A stretch of 64,000 nt of DNA from Nguyenibacter vanlangensis (lineage in GTDB: Bacteria > Pseudomonadota > Alphaproteobacteria > Acetobacterales > Acetobacteraceae), in contig NZ_CP152276.1 of the NCBI RefSeq assembly GCF_038719015.1, forward strand, positions 878,001 to 942,000. Reading direction: 5' to 3'. Both the position numbers and the translations under genes were made by a program. Position 1 is the first letter of the stretch, and every line of letters starts with the position of its first letter. The notes below the pieces were generated by a model. The model saw only the letters and a program-made list of their open reading frames with translations, made no database searches and was not told the origin of the DNA. Of the stretch, positions 55,691 through 64,000 are shown piece by piece.

Positions 55691-56872
55691 TCAGTCCAGC
55701 GCCGCGACACCCCCGCCCGAGGCGATCAGCGCGCAATCCAGGCGCCGCCCCTCGGCGTCCGGATCGGCCACCTGGGCCAGGGCATCGACCGTCACATACC
55801 CCTCGGCCCGCAGCCGGGCCGCGAAGGCCGGGTCGGTGCCGGCGGGCAGAAACACCCGCACCCGCCCCGCGCGCGGCGGCGCGGCGCGCAGCAGGGCCTC
55901 GGGCCGCAGGGTCAGGCCGCAGGCCGGCTCGTCATTATTCGAGATATAGCGCCCGCCACGCCCCAGCTCGGCATGCTGGCCATGGGCATAGACGGTCATG
56001 CAGACGCCGGTATGGTAGCGCCAACCCCGGAATTCGACCGGATCGACGGTCAGGCGGATCCCCGGCACCCGGGCCTCGATCGCCGCGACCGTCGCGGCCA
56101 GCCGGTCGCCCAGCGCGCGCACCGCCGGCGGCAGGCTCAGCGCGCCCAGCACCTCCAGCGCCCGCGCGGCCGGGCCGGCCGCGTGCAGCATGTCGGTCAG
56201 CACCGGCGCCAGCCCGCCGGCCAGCCGCGCCACCGCCGCCGAATCCTTGCGGTCCAGGGCGCGCATCAGCGCCTGCCGGTCGGCGGGGCCATAGCCGCCC
56301 TCGCCGATCAGCGCCGGCACCAGCGACGGCATCGTCAGGTCGAACGACACGCCCGGCACACCCAGCACCGCCAGCCCTTCGGCGCCCAGGGCCACGATCT
56401 CGGCATCAGCCTGGGGCGAATCCGGACCGATCAGCTCGATCCCCGCCTGGGAAATCTGCCGGTCGCTTTCCCGCGCGCCGCCGCCGGCCAGCACGCACGG
56501 ACCGGCATAGGACAGGCGCAGCGGACGCGGCGCATCGGCCATCCGCGTCGCGGCGATGCGCGCGATCTGCGGCGTGATGTCCGGACGCAGCGCCATCATC
56601 CGCCTTGTGTCGGGGTCCATCAGGCGAAAGGCCTGCTCGGCCACCGCCGCCCCCGACCCGCTCAGCAGCGTCTCCTCGAACTCCAGCAGCGGCGGCCTGA
56701 CGCGGCTATAGCCGTGGCTGGCGAAGACCCGCATCAGATCTTCCATGCCGGCGGCCTCGGCTTCGGCATCCGTCGGAAGCAGGTCGACAAAGCCTGCCGG
56801 CAGCAGGGCGGGATTGAAGGGCGGATCGTCCGTCATGCGCGCGCCTATATCATTGTCGCCGCCATTCGTCAT
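55691..56872 (-). CDS. hisZ: ATP phosphoribosyltransferase regulatory subunit HisZ
   Basis: A 393-residue histidyl-tRNA-synthetase paralog that partners the short HisG to form active ATP phosphoribosyltransferase in histidine synthesis. The class II synthetase fold is clear ([35 protein letters not shown], then [20 protein letters not shown]), but it lacks the C-terminal anticodon-binding domain and parts of the histidine signature, as HisZ does. Start could be 56872 or ATG 56836 ([15 protein letters not shown]), which gives the more usual N terminus. It lies 25 bases downstream of serC. Confidence 0.92.
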   Translation of the reverse strand: MTNGGDNDIGARMTDDPPFNPALLPAGFVDLLPTDAEAEAAGMEDLMRVFASHGYSRVRPPLLEFEETLLSGSGAAVAEQAFRLMDPDTRRMMALRPDITPQIARIAATRMADAPRPLRLSYAGPCVLAGGGARESDRQISQAGIELIGPDSPQADAEIVALGAEGLAVLGVPGVSFDLTMPSLVPALIGEGGYGPADRQALMRALDRKDSAAVARLAGGLAPVLTDMLHAAGPAARALEVLGALSLPPAVRALGDRLAATVAAIEARVPGIRLTVDPVEFRGWRYHTGVCMTVYAHGQHAELGRGGRYISNNDEPACGLTLRPEALLRAAPPRAGRVRVFLPAGTDPAFAARLRAEGYVTVDALAQVADPDAEGRRLDCALIASGGGVAALD

Positions 56873-56897
56873 GCCCGCAAAACGGGCAGGACGCCGA

Positions 56898-58127
56898 TCA
56901 GGCGAATTCGGACCGCACCAGGGCCTCGGCCCAGTCCAGCCAGGGCATCAGCGCGCGCAGGTCGCCGGCCTCGACCGTGGCCCCGCCCCACAGGCGCAGG
57001 CCGGGCGGCGCATCGCGATAGCTGCCGATATCCAGCGCGACGCCCTCATCCTCCAGCACCGCCGCCAGCCGCCTGGCCGCCTTGGCCTGGGCCGCCGCGT
57101 CCAGCGCGCGAAACCAGGGCGCCACGATGGTCAGGCAGATCGACGTGCTGGACCGCTCGGCCGGATTTTCGGCCAGAAACGCCGCCCAGCCGGATCGCGC
57201 GACCCACTCCGACACGACATCCAGGTTGGCCCGGCTGCGCGCGACCAGCGCCGGCAGGCCGCCGATGGACTCCGCCCAGCGCAGCCCGTCCAGCGCGTCC
57301 TCGACGCACAGCATCGACGGCGTGTTGATCGTGTCGCCGCGGAAGATCCCCTCGATCAGCCTGCCCTTCTCGGTCAGGCGGAAGATCTTGGGCAGGGGCC
57401 GCGGGGGCGGCGTCTCCTCCAGCCGCCGCACGGCGCGCGGCGACAGGGCCAGCATGCCGTGCGCGGCTTCGCCGCCCAGGACCTTCTGCCAGGACCAGGT
57501 GACGACATCCAGCTTCTCCCACGGCAGGTCCATCGCGAACGCCGCCGAGGTCGCGTCGCAGATCACCAGCCCCTCGCGTTCGTCGGGGATGAAGGACCCG
57601 TCGGGAATGCGCACCCCCGACGTCGTGCCGTTCCATGCCAGCACCACGTCATGCGACCAGTCGATCCGCGCCAGGTCCGGCAGCCTGCCGTACTCGGCCT
57701 GCAGCACCCGCGCCCCGGGCGCCTGCAACTGCGCCACGATGTCGTTGGCCCAGGTGGCCGAAAAACTCTCGAAGGACAGGACATCCACCGGGCGCCGGCC
57801 GACCAGCGACCACAGCACCATCTCGACCGCCCCGGTATCCGAGGCCGGCACGATCCCCAGCTTCCAGTCCGCCGGCATGCCCAGCAGGGCGTGCGAACGG
57901 GTGATGACCTCGTTCAGCCGCGCCCGCCCCTCGGCCGCCCGATGCGACCGGCCCAGCAGCGCGCCGGACAGCGCGTCCAGCGACCAGCCCGGCCGCTTGG
58001 CGCACGGCCCCGAGGAAAAACAGGGATTACCGGGCCGCCGGCCCGGCCTGACGACGGAATTGCCCGGGACGAGATCATCGGGGGAAAGATCATCCGGGGC
58101 GAGATTGGCAGGGAGAGAAGACATCAT
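56898..58127 (-). CDS. serC: Phosphoserine aminotransferase
   Basis: A 409-residue PLP enzyme making phosphoserine from phosphohydroxypyruvate in serine synthesis. The N-terminal [15 protein letters not shown] block and the PLP-lysine in [17 protein letters not shown] identify the alphaproteobacterial SerC type. Before the conserved core there is a 30-residue extension with repeated DDLSPDDL, absent from most homologs. Starts at 58127 or 58124 follow GGACAGG directly. Only 15 bases separate this start from the 3' end of tRNA-Leu, so the mRNA leader probably contains the tRNA and is released by tRNA processing. The usual serA partner is not in view. Confidence 0.93.
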   Translation of the reverse strand: MMSSLPANLAPDDLSPDDLVPGNSVVRPGRRPGNPCFSSGPCAKRPGWSLDALSGALLGRSHRAAEGRARLNEVITRSHALLGMPADWKLGIVPASDTGAVEMVLWSLVGRRPVDVLSFESFSATWANDIVAQLQAPGARVLQAEYGRLPDLARIDWSHDVVLAWNGTTSGVRIPDGSFIPDEREGLVICDATSAAFAMDLPWEKLDVVTWSWQKVLGGEAAHGMLALSPRAVRRLEETPPPRPLPKIFRLTEKGRLIEGIFRGDTINTPSMLCVEDALDGLRWAESIGGLPALVARSRANLDVVSEWVARSGWAAFLAENPAERSSTSICLTIVAPWFRALDAAAQAKAARRLAAVLEDEGVALDIGSYRDAPPGLRLWGGATVEAGDLRALMPWLDWAEALVRSEFA

Positions 58128-58142
58128 CCTGTCCGGAAACGG

Positions 58143-58226
58143 TGGTACGAGAGAGGGGACTCGAACCCCTATGCCTTGCGGCGGTCGATTTTGAGCCGAC
58201 TACGTCTACCATTCCGTCACTCTCGC
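58143..58226 (-). tRNA. tRNA-Leu (anticodon CAA)
   Basis: The minus strand begins GCGAGAGTGACGGAATGGTA and folds into a class II tRNA with a long variable arm, T-loop GGTTCGAGTCC, and an acceptor stem closed by a G-U pair. The anticodon loop CTCAAAA gives CAA. The CCA end is encoded. It lies just upstream of serC on the same strand. Confidence 0.95.
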
Positions 58227-58338
58227 CTGCGGCGTTGCTTACCAGCAAATGGGCGAGCGTGGCAAATGGCGAACGGGCGATTCACCGGGCCCCGTGGCCC
58301 CGTGGCAAAGTGCGGGTAGCGTGGAAGCGCCACCGTGC

Positions 58339-58495
58339 TAGTCTGGGCGCCCCCTCTGTCGGGTGGCCTGCTCAATATAACACCCGGACTATGTCCAACG
58401 ATGAACGGGGAAACCTGTCCATCGTCGTGGAAATAGGCAGGACGTGATTTTAGCCCTGTTGAAACACGTTACGACCCGCCCGACGCCAGGCGGGT
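58339..58495 (+). ncRNA. Candidate structured RNA between tRNA-Leu and argC
   Basis: Several long-range pairings fit one plus-strand RNA. Stem A pairs 58358-58366 with 58476-58484 (nine pairs). Stem B pairs 58367-58372 with 58436-58441. Stem C is 58398-58425, ACGATG / CATCGT enclosing ACGGG / CCTGT around a GAAA tetraloop. Stem D is ACGTG / CACGT (58442-58469). An alternative stem E pairs 58339-58347 with 58383-58391. A further hairpin, ACCCGCC / GGCGGGT (58474-58495), competes with stem A. G-U pairs in stems A, B, C and E would be A-C mismatches on the other strand, which favours plus-strand transcription. No known family was recognised; it is not tmRNA, SRP RNA or RNase P RNA. Confidence 0.45.
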
Positions 58496-58515
58496 TGGGG
58501 AAAGGTCCGACCGCG

Positions 58516-59460
58516 TCAGGCGGCGCGCGGCGCGGGCGACGCCAGGCCCAGCATCAGGGCGATATTCTGGATCGCCGCCCCCGACGCCCCCTTGCCCAGA
58601 TTATCGAGTCGCGCGGTCAGCACCGCCTGGCGGCGCGATTCGTTGCAATGGACCCGCAACTCCATCAGGTCCGTGCCGGCCAGTGTATCGGCCGACAGCG
58701 TATCCTGGGCATCGGCCACGGCGATCCGGTCCGAACCGGAGAAATGATCCGTCAGCACCGCCCGCAGGTCCTCGCCCGTGACCCGGCCCGCCAGCATGTC
58801 GAGATGCAGCGGAATCGACACGATCATCCCCTGGGGGAAATGCCCCACCGAGGGCACGAACAGCGGCGTGCGCGTCAGGCCGGCATAGCGGGTCATTTCC
58901 GGCAGGTGCTTGTGGGCCAGGCCCAGCCCGTACAGCTCGAATGCCGGGCCGTCATCATGCTCGTGCGCCTCGATCACCGCCCGGCCGCCGCCGCTATAGC
59001 CGCTGACCGCGTTGATGGTGACGGGAAAATCGGGCGCCATGATCCCCGCCCGCACCAGCGGGCGCAACAGCGCGATCGCCCCGGTCGGATAACATCCGGG
59101 GTTCGCGACATGCGACGACGCGGCGATCGCGGCCGCCTGGCCCGGGTCCATCTCCGGAAAGCCGTACGTCCAGCCCGGATCGACGCGAAAGGCCGTGCTG
59201 GCATCCAGCAGGCGCGGCGCGGCACGCCCCTCCGCCCGGATCGCCTCGACCATGCCGGCCGCCTCACGCGACGCCGCGTCGGGCAGGCACAGCACCACCA
59301 GGTCGACCGCGCACATCATGTCATAGCGCGCGCCGGCATCCTTGCGCAGCACGGGATCGATCGAACGCACCGTCACCGGCAGGGCGGCCAGGCGCTGGCG
59401 AATGCCCAGCCCCGTCGTGCCCGCCTCGCCGTCGATGAAGAGTGTCGCCTGCTCGCCCAT
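58516..59460 (-). CDS. argC: N-acetyl-gamma-glutamyl-phosphate reductase
   Basis: A 314-residue NADPH-dependent enzyme of arginine biosynthesis. The N terminus LFIDGEAGTTGLGIRQRL contains the dinucleotide-binding loop, and the catalytic cysteine is in SSHVANPGCYPTGAIAL. The NAVSGYSGGGR block and His region LAHKHLPEMTRY complete the active site. Length matches the short (type 2) ArgC class. The start at 59460 fits the family; frames running further upstream enter the mazG leader. It appears to be a single gene here. Confidence 0.94.
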   Translation of the reverse strand: MGEQATLFIDGEAGTTGLGIRQRLAALPVTVRSIDPVLRKDAGARYDMMCAVDLVVLCLPDAASREAAGMVEAIRAEGRAAPRLLDASTAFRVDPGWTYGFPEMDPGQAAAIAASSHVANPGCYPTGAIALLRPLVRAGIMAPDFPVTINAVSGYSGGGRAVIEAHEHDDGPAFELYGLGLAHKHLPEMTRYAGLTRTPLFVPSVGHFPQGMIVSIPLHLDMLAGRVTGEDLRAVLTDHFSGSDRIAVADAQDTLSADTLAGTDLMELRVHCNESRRQAVLTARLDNLGKGASGAAIQNIALMLGLASPAPRAA

Positions 59461-59626
59461 GATCCGTCCGTTCCCGCTGCCCCGCCGTCCGGGGAGCGCG
59501 ACTATAGTCCCGCCCTGCCCGCCCAGCCAGCCCGTCCGCTTCCCGCGGAAACTATGCCATTCTGTCCCAGGCCCGTAAGAATGCGCCAGGAACGCGCCGC
59601 CCGAATCTTCCGAAGGAACCCGCCCG

Positions 59627-60418
59627 ATGCCCGACCCCGCCCACGCGATCGCCCGCCTGATCGAGATCATGGCCCGCCTGCGCGACCCGAAGGACGGATG
59701 CCCCTGGGACCGCGAACAGGATTTCGCCTCGATCGCCCCCTATGCGATCGAGGAAGCGTACGAGGTCGAGGACACGATCGCCCGCCAGGACTGGGCCGCC
59801 CTGCCCGACGAGCTGGGCGACCTGCTGCTGCAGGTGGTCTATCACGCGCGCATGGCCGAAGAAGCCGGATGGTTCGATTTCGCGACCGTGGCGACGATGA
59901 TCGGCGACAAGATGATCCGCCGGCATCCCCACGTGTTCGGCGACGCGCCGGCCAGGCCCGGCCAATGGGAGGACGGAAAGGCGCAGGAAAGGCTGGCCCG
60001 GCGGGAGTCCGGCACGCTGGACGGGATTCCGGCCGCCCTGCCCGCTTTGCTGCGGGCGCGCAAGCTCTCCGCCCGCGCCGCGCGGGTCGGCTTCGACTGG
60101 TCCACGGCGGACGAGGTCGCGCACAAGGTCGATGAGGAAATCGCGGAACTGAAGGCCGAACTGCCGGGCGGCGACCGCGCGCGCCTCGCCGACGAACTGG
60201 GCGACGTGCTGTTCACCCTGGCCAGCCTGGCACGCAAGCTGGACCTGGACCCCGAGGCCTGCCTGCGGCACGCCAACGCCAAATTCACCCGCCGCTTCAC
60301 CGCCATGGAGCAGGACCTCGCCCGCCAGGGCCTGGCCCCGGGCGACAGCAGCCTGGATCAGATGGAGGCCGGCTGGCAGGAGGTCAAGCGCCGCGAGCGG
60401 ACCGCCCGGTCCGAGTGA
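59627..60418 (+). CDS. mazG: Nucleoside triphosphate pyrophosphohydrolase MazG
   Basis: A 263-residue house-cleaning enzyme that hydrolyses NTPs to NMP and pyrophosphate. Two MazG repeats are present: DRLIEIMARLRDPKDGCPWD-like N-terminal block with EEAYEVEDTI and DELGDLLLQVVYHARMAEE, and a second with VDEEIAELKAEL and ADELGDVLFTLASLARKL. Both keep the EExxE and ELxDxxF-type metal ligands. Length is normal. It is divergent from argC and convergent with the next gene. Confidence 0.94.
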   Translation: MPDPAHAIARLIEIMARLRDPKDGCPWDREQDFASIAPYAIEEAYEVEDTIARQDWAALPDELGDLLLQVVYHARMAEEAGWFDFATVATMIGDKMIRRHPHVFGDAPARPGQWEDGKAQERLARRESGTLDGIPAALPALLRARKLSARAARVGFDWSTADEVAHKVDEEIAELKAELPGGDRARLADELGDVLFTLASLARKLDLDPEACLRHANAKFTRRFTAMEQDLARQGLAPGDSSLDQMEAGWQEVKRRERTARSE

Positions 60419-60426
60419 CCACCCCC

Positions 60427-60452
60427 GGACGGCCGGGTCTGCCCGGCCGTCC
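60427..60452. terminator. Strong hairpin between mazG and the IMPase-family gene
   Basis: A perfect 11-bp stem GGACGGCCGGG / CCCGGCCGTCC with loop TCTG begins nine bases after the mazG stop. It is followed by two copies of a 20-bp direct repeat (60464-60483 and 60490-60509). No U-run is present. Confidence 0.55.
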
Positions 60453-60509
60453 CGCCCGACCTCGGTCCGCCTGCCCGCTCCGCCTGTCCGGTCCGCCTGC
60501 CCGCTCCGC

Positions 60510-61346
60510 TCAGGCGGCGTCCAGCAGCAGCGCCCGCAATTCCAGCCAGCTCTCGCGATCCGGGGCATAGAGCAACCCGCCATCCAGGTCGGTGGGCCGA
60601 TAGGGCGTGCCGTCGAAATGGGCGCAATACCCCCCGGCCTCGCGATGGATCAGCCAGCCCGCCAGGTGGTCCCACGGCAGCGTCCGGTTGAAGAGCAGGA
60701 AATCGCACTTGCCGTCGCCCAGCATCAGATATTCGTGCGCGGCGCAGCGGAAATCCCACGATCCCATCAGGCGGGGCAGGTTGCGCGCGACCGCGTCGCG
60801 CATCGGCTGCGGCAGATAGCGCCAGGACGCGTTCCCGCACATCTCCCGCGCCGGGAGGGGCGCCGCGCACGACATGGTCCGCTCCACGCCGTCGGCACCG
60901 GCCAGCCACGCGCCCTGTCCGCGCACCGCCAGGGCGGCGACGTCGCAGACCGGGTCCAGAATGGCCGCGCCCACGACCTCGCCCCGCGCCACGACCGCGA
61001 CCATGACGCCGAACAGCGGCACCCCGGCGGCATAGTTCGCCGTCCCGTCGATCGGATCGACCACATAGGCCAGCGCGGCATCGCCCAGCGTGTCCAGCAG
61101 GTCGGGCCGGGCGCAGGCCGCCTCCTCGCCGATCACCACCGCCCCCGGCGACAGGCGCAGCAATGCGCCGGTCATCTCGTGCTCGGCCGCTTCGTCGGCG
61201 GCCGTCACCACATCCAGCTTGGTGGATTTGCTGCGGATGCTGGCCGCGTCCAACTGGCGAAAACGCGGCATGATCTGCCGGGCCGCCGCCTTGCGCATGA
61301 TCGCGATCACGGCACGCATATGCCCAACCGAAATGGGGCCCGTCAT
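60510..61346 (-). CDS. Inositol-monophosphatase-family phosphatase
   Basis: A 278-residue Mg-dependent sugar or histidinol phosphatase. Metal-binding motifs are the GEE in VVIGEEAACARP, DPIDGTANYAAGVP, and PWDHLAGWLIHREAGG. The family includes SuhB, histidinol-phosphatase HisN and CysQ; the exact substrate cannot be chosen from sequence. HisN is possible in a genome with hisZ but is not supported by context. ATG 61346 (MTGPISVGHMRAV) is preferred over an upstream ATG. Confidence 0.85.
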   Translation of the reverse strand: MTGPISVGHMRAVIAIMRKAAARQIMPRFRQLDAASIRSKSTKLDVVTAADEAAEHEMTGALLRLSPGAVVIGEEAACARPDLLDTLGDAALAYVVDPIDGTANYAAGVPLFGVMVAVVARGEVVGAAILDPVCDVAALAVRGQGAWLAGADGVERTMSCAAPLPAREMCGNASWRYLPQPMRDAVARNLPRLMGSWDFRCAAHEYLMLGDGKCDFLLFNRTLPWDHLAGWLIHREAGGYCAHFDGTPYRPTDLDGGLLYAPDRESWLELRALLLDAA

Positions 61347-61429
61347 GTCATTCTCTCTGGCCAGAACCAATATCTAGCGGCCCGCTGGTCCGGGAGATTC
61401 TCATAAGGATCTCTCGGGCGGGACACCGG

Positions 61430-62761
61430 TCACCCGGCGGATTCGCGCGCCGGAGGGTCGCGTTCGCCGCTCTGCGTCTCGAACCGGGCGCGGTCGGCGG
61501 GCAGCAGGCGGACCGTGACCACGATATCCTGCTCGCCGTCCCGGCGCGACGTCACTTCCCCATGAGCATACAGCCAGGCCAGCGTCGCGCCGTCGCGCAC
61601 CGGAATCGTATAGCGCACGGTCTCCATCGCCTCGGTCAGGCGCGAATCGATGGCCGCCAGCAGGTCGGGCAGCCCGTCACCGGTCATGGCCGAGATCACG
61701 ACGCCGCCCTCGCGCGGCGGCACGGCGGCAGGCCCGCCGATCAGGTCGGCCTTGTTCTGCACCTCGATCACCCGGCGGCGCCAATCCTCCTCGATCGTGC
61801 CGCCCTTGGCCATGCCCTCCAGCACGTCCTCCACGTCGGCGCGCTGGGCCGCGCTGTCGGGGTGCGAGATATCGCGGACATGCAGGATGATGTCCGCCTC
61901 GGCCACCTCCTCCAGCGTTGCGCGGAAGGCCGCGATCAGTTCGGTGGGCAGGTCGCTGATGAACCCCACCGTGTCGGACAGGATGATCCGCCGCCCCGAC
62001 GGCAGGCGCAGCCCGCGCATCGTCGGGTCCAGCGTGGCGAACAACTGGTCCTGCGCATAGACCGCGGCGCCGGTCAGGGCATTGAACAGCGTCGATTTCC
62101 CGGCATTGGTATAGCCGACCAGGGCCACGACCGGAAACGGCACGCGCCGCCGCGCCGCCCGGTGCAGGCCGCGCGTGCGGCGCACCTGCTCCAGCTCGCG
62201 CTTCAGGCGCACGATCCGGTCGCCGATCATGCGGCGGTCGGCCTCGATCTGGGTCTCGCCCGGCCCGCCCAGAAAGCCGAAGCCGCCGCGCTGGCGTTCC
62301 AGGTGGGTCCAGGTGCGGACCAGCCGGCTGCGCTGATATTCCAGGTGCGCCAGTTCGACCTGCAGCGCGCCTTCCTTGGTCGCCGCGCGTTCACCGAAAA
62401 TATCCAGGATCAGCGCGGTACGGTCGATGACCTTGCAGCCCAGGGCGCGCTCCAGGTTGCGCTGCTGCACGGGCGTCAGCCGCGAATCGACCACCACCAC
62501 GGCCACCCGGTCCTCCTGGACCGCCGCGCGCAGCGATTCGACCTGCCCGCTGCCCAGCAGGGTGGCGGGACGGCGCGCGCGCAGCAGCAGCACCGCCTTG
62601 CGCACGATGACAAGGCCGATCGACGCGGCCAGCCCCACCGCCTCTTCCAGCCGCGCCTCGGCGGCGCGGACTTCTTCCTGACGATCCGGCCGCTCCCAGG
62701 GCAGGATGACGGCGGCCCGCGTCGCGGACTGGCTCACGGGACCGTCAGAGGAGATCGGCAT
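61430..62761 (-). CDS. hflX: Ribosome-associated GTPase HflX
   Basis: A 443-residue GTPase that splits stalled or stressed 70S ribosomes. The N-terminal nucleotide-binding domain ([20 protein letters not shown]) and glycine-rich linker [19 protein letters not shown] precede the G domain: G1 [10 protein letters not shown]3 DTVGF, G4 NKAD. The C-terminal domain is present. The start overlaps the hfq stop by 17 bases, the hfq-hflX order common in Proteobacteria. Confidence 0.95.
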   Translation of the reverse strand: MPISSDGPVSQSATRAAVILPWERPDRQEEVRAAEARLEEAVGLAASIGLVIVRKAVLLLRARRPATLLGSGQVESLRAAVQEDRVAVVVVDSRLTPVQQRNLERALGCKVIDRTALILDIFGERAATKEGALQVELAHLEYQRSRLVRTWTHLERQRGGFGFLGGPGETQIEADRRMIGDRIVRLKRELEQVRRTRGLHRAARRRVPFPVVALVGYTNAGKSTLFNALTGAAVYAQDQLFATLDPTMRGLRLPSGRRIILSDTVGFISDLPTELIAAFRATLEEVAEADIILHVRDISHPDSAAQRADVEDVLEGMAKGGTIEEDWRRRVIEVQNKADLIGGPAAVPPREGGVVISAMTGDGLPDLLAAIDSRLTEAMETVRYTIPVRDGATLAWLYAHGEVTSRRDGEQDIVVTVRLLPADRARFETQSGERDPPARESAG

Positions 62762-63041
62762 CCCCCGCCAGGTCTTTGTCCGCCAGCTCCGTCGCCGCCC
62801 CCTCGCTGCGCGAGGGCTCGAACAGCACGACCGGGGTCGCCGGCATCACCGTGCTGATCGCATGCTTGTAGACCAGTTGCGTATGCCCGTCGCGCCGCAG
62901 CAGCACCGAGAAATTGTCGAACCAGGTAATGATGCCCTGCAGCTTCACGCCGTTGACCAGGAACACCGTCACCGGCGTCTTGGAGCGTCGGACATGGTTG
63001 AGAAAAACGTCCTGAACGTTCTGTGTTGCTTCTTTTGCCAC
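62745..63041 (-). CDS. hfq: RNA chaperone Hfq
   Basis: A 98-residue hexameric Sm-like protein that helps small RNAs pair with mRNAs. Sm1 is [20 protein letters not shown] and Sm2 is [15 protein letters not shown], both well conserved. The start is GTG 63041 with AAGG upstream. The acidic C-terminal tail (about 25 residues) is short, as in other alphaproteobacteria. It lies between ntrX and hflX. Confidence 0.95.
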   Translation of the reverse strand: MAKEATQNVQDVFLNHVRRSKTPVTVFLVNGVKLQGIITWFDNFSVLLRRDGHTQLVYKHAISTVMPATPVVLFEPSRSEGAATELADKDLAGDADLL

Positions 63042-63154
63042 GGTTGGGCCTTACTTTTTCTGTGGGCAGGGACGAGGGCCGCATCAGGCCGCCGCATCCG
63101 CCGGAAATATATGAATGCTCTTTTCTAGCAGGCCCTTACCCGCGGGGCAAAACC

Positions 63155-64000
63155 TCATCCGCCCCCACGGTCGTCCGAGGTCACCCCCAACTGCTTCAGC
63201 TTGCGATGCAGCGCGCTGCGCTCCATGCCCACAAAGCCCGCCGTACGGCTGATATTGCCGCCGAATCGCAGCAATTGCGCCTGAAGATACTGGGTTTCGA
63301 ACAGGTCCCGCGCCTCGCGCAGCGGCAGGCCCATCACATCGGCGGCCGGATCAAATTTCAGCAAGGCCGGCGCCCCCTGCCCCACCGACGGCGGCAGCAT
63401 TTCGGCGCGGATCGGATCGGTGCCGTTCCCCGGCATCATGATCAGCAGCCTTTCCATCAGGTTGCGCAGTTCGCGCGCATTGCCCGGCCAGTCATAGCTC
63501 TGCAGCGCCGCGATCGCGTCGCCCGACAGCTCGCGCAGCGGCAGGCCGGCATTTTCCGCCGCGCGGCGCAGGAACATCCTGGCCAGGGCCGGGATGTCCT
63601 CCCGCCGCTCCCGCAGGCTGGGCACGCGCAGCGGCACGACCGCCAGGCGGTAATACAGGTCCTCGCGGAACCGGCCGGCGGCGATTGCCTCCTGCAGGTC
63701 GCGATTGGTCGCCGCCAGCACGCGCACATCGACCTTGACGCGCGACGCCCCGCCCACGCGCTCGAAACTCTGGTCCTGCAGGGCCCGGACGATCTTGCCC
63801 TGGGTCTCGATCGGCATGTCCGACACTTCGTCCAGCAGCAGCGTGCCGCCATGGGCGCGTTCCAGCACGCCGGTGCGCCGGCCGCTGCCGTCGGGCATGC
63901 CCTCGATGCCGAACAGTTCCTCCTCGAACCGGTTGGGCGCCAGGGTGGCGCAGTTCAGGGCGACGAACGGCCCATCCGCCCGGCGCGAGCGCGCATGGAT
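63155..64000 (-). CDS. ntrX: Sigma-54-dependent response regulator, NtrX-like, N terminus outside window
   Basis: The visible 281 residues cover most of the AAA+ sigma-54-interacting domain and the DNA-binding end. Blocks [46 protein letters not shown] and [18 protein letters not shown] are typical. The C-terminal Fis-type helix-turn-helix is [20 protein letters not shown]. NtrX, partner of the nitrogen-responsive kinase NtrY, lies upstream of hfq in many alphaproteobacteria, which supports the symbol. The GAFTGA-type loop expected to contact sigma-54 is not visible in its usual form: the segment reads [13 protein letters not shown], so a degenerate loop as in other NtrX proteins is likely. 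The gene is cut by the window end. Confidence 0.88.
   Translation of the reverse strand: MHARSRRADGPFVALNCATLAPNRFEEELFGIEGMPDGSGRRTGVLERAHGGTLLLDEVSDMPIETQGKIVRALQDQSFERVGGASRVKVDVRVLAATNRDLQEAIAAGRFREDLYYRLAVVPLRVPSLRERREDIPALARMFLRRAAENAGLPLRELSGDAIAALQSYDWPGNARELRNLMERLLIMMPGNGTDPIRAEMLPPSVGQGAPALLKFDPAADVMGLPLREARDLFETQYLQAQLLRFGGNISRTAGFVGMERSALHRKLKQLGVTSDDRGGG

Noticed and set aside
51490..58226. Possible tmRNA, SRP RNA or RNase P RNA near the tRNAs
   Set aside because: None of the signature sequences (tag reading frame with tRNA-like ends, GGAAGCAG SRP loop, P4 core) could be found.
58441..58475. Resemblance of GTGATTT...CACGTTA to a SAM-II riboswitch core
   Set aside because: The pseudoknot partner and the usual downstream methionine gene on the same strand are missing; the likeness is short enough to be chance.
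1..64000. CRISPR arrays, prophage or integrated plasmid
   Set aside because: No regularly spaced short repeats, cas genes, phage structural genes, integrase or replication genes were seen.

Overview
The window is high-GC alphaproteobacterial chromosome. The best fit is an acetic acid bacterium (Acetobacteraceae, close to Gluconacetobacter or Komagataeibacter). The evidence is a fused BcsA-BcsB cellulose synthase with BcsZ, BcsC and the acetic-acid-bacterial subunit BcsD; an hfq-hflX pair next to an ntrX-type regulator; a regulatory-subunit HisZ; and an alphaproteobacterial-style RpoH. Genus assignment is inference from gene content only.

Layout. 1-7.3 kb: start of a class II DAHP synthase (cut by the window edge), a small exported protein, a tandem non-coding repeat block, glutathione reductase, ferredoxin-NADP reductase and a large SUV3-like helicase. 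7.3-15.7 kb: a compact leftward housekeeping run dgt-argS-(SPOR protein)-scpA-scpB-tatB-tatC-serS. 15.9-23.2 kb: an A-type Fe-S carrier, exonuclease III, a small tryptophan-rich exported protein, an amino-acid permease, an EipB-type envelope protein, aspS and mtnA. 23.4-31 kb: a more A/T-rich accessory block holding a quinoprotein amine dehydrogenase operon of the aromatic-amine-dehydrogenase type (aauB-aauE-aauD-aauA plus two monohaem cytochromes c), a TonB-dependent receptor downstream, and a divergent AraC-type regulator. A 17-bp palindrome lies in the shared control region. 31-38.9 kb: htpG, a Nudix hydrolase, a secreted protein with an NCS2/AzgA-type permease, a globin-coupled diguanylate cyclase with the haem-binding residues of an O2 sensor, and a site-2 protease with CBS domains. 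39-40 kb: an intact IS1595-family insertion sequence with 25-bp inverted ends and an 8-bp target duplication. 40.3-51.3 kb: the leftward cellulose operon bcsZ-bcsH/P-like-bcsQ remnant-bcsAB-bcsC-bcsD. 51.5-64 kb: tRNA-Glu, rluD-type synthase, rpoH, a serC-hisZ-purA run preceded closely by tRNA-Leu, argC, mazG, an inositol-monophosphatase-family gene, and ntrX-hfq-hflX.

How the genes work together. The cellulose operon makes, guides and exports cellulose. BcsAB carries a PilZ domain that reads c-di-GMP, and a globin-coupled cyclase that could make that signal from an oxygen cue sits about 3 kb away. The aau operon should oxidise a primary (probably aromatic) amine in the periplasm and pass electrons to the two small cytochromes c; the AraC regulator and the palindrome suggest induction by substrate.

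Most notable are the bcsQ remnant without its ATP-binding half, the amine dehydrogenase cluster without a visible MauG or MauF, and a heavily self-complementary stretch beside tRNA-Leu whose wobble pairs all favour a plus-strand RNA.
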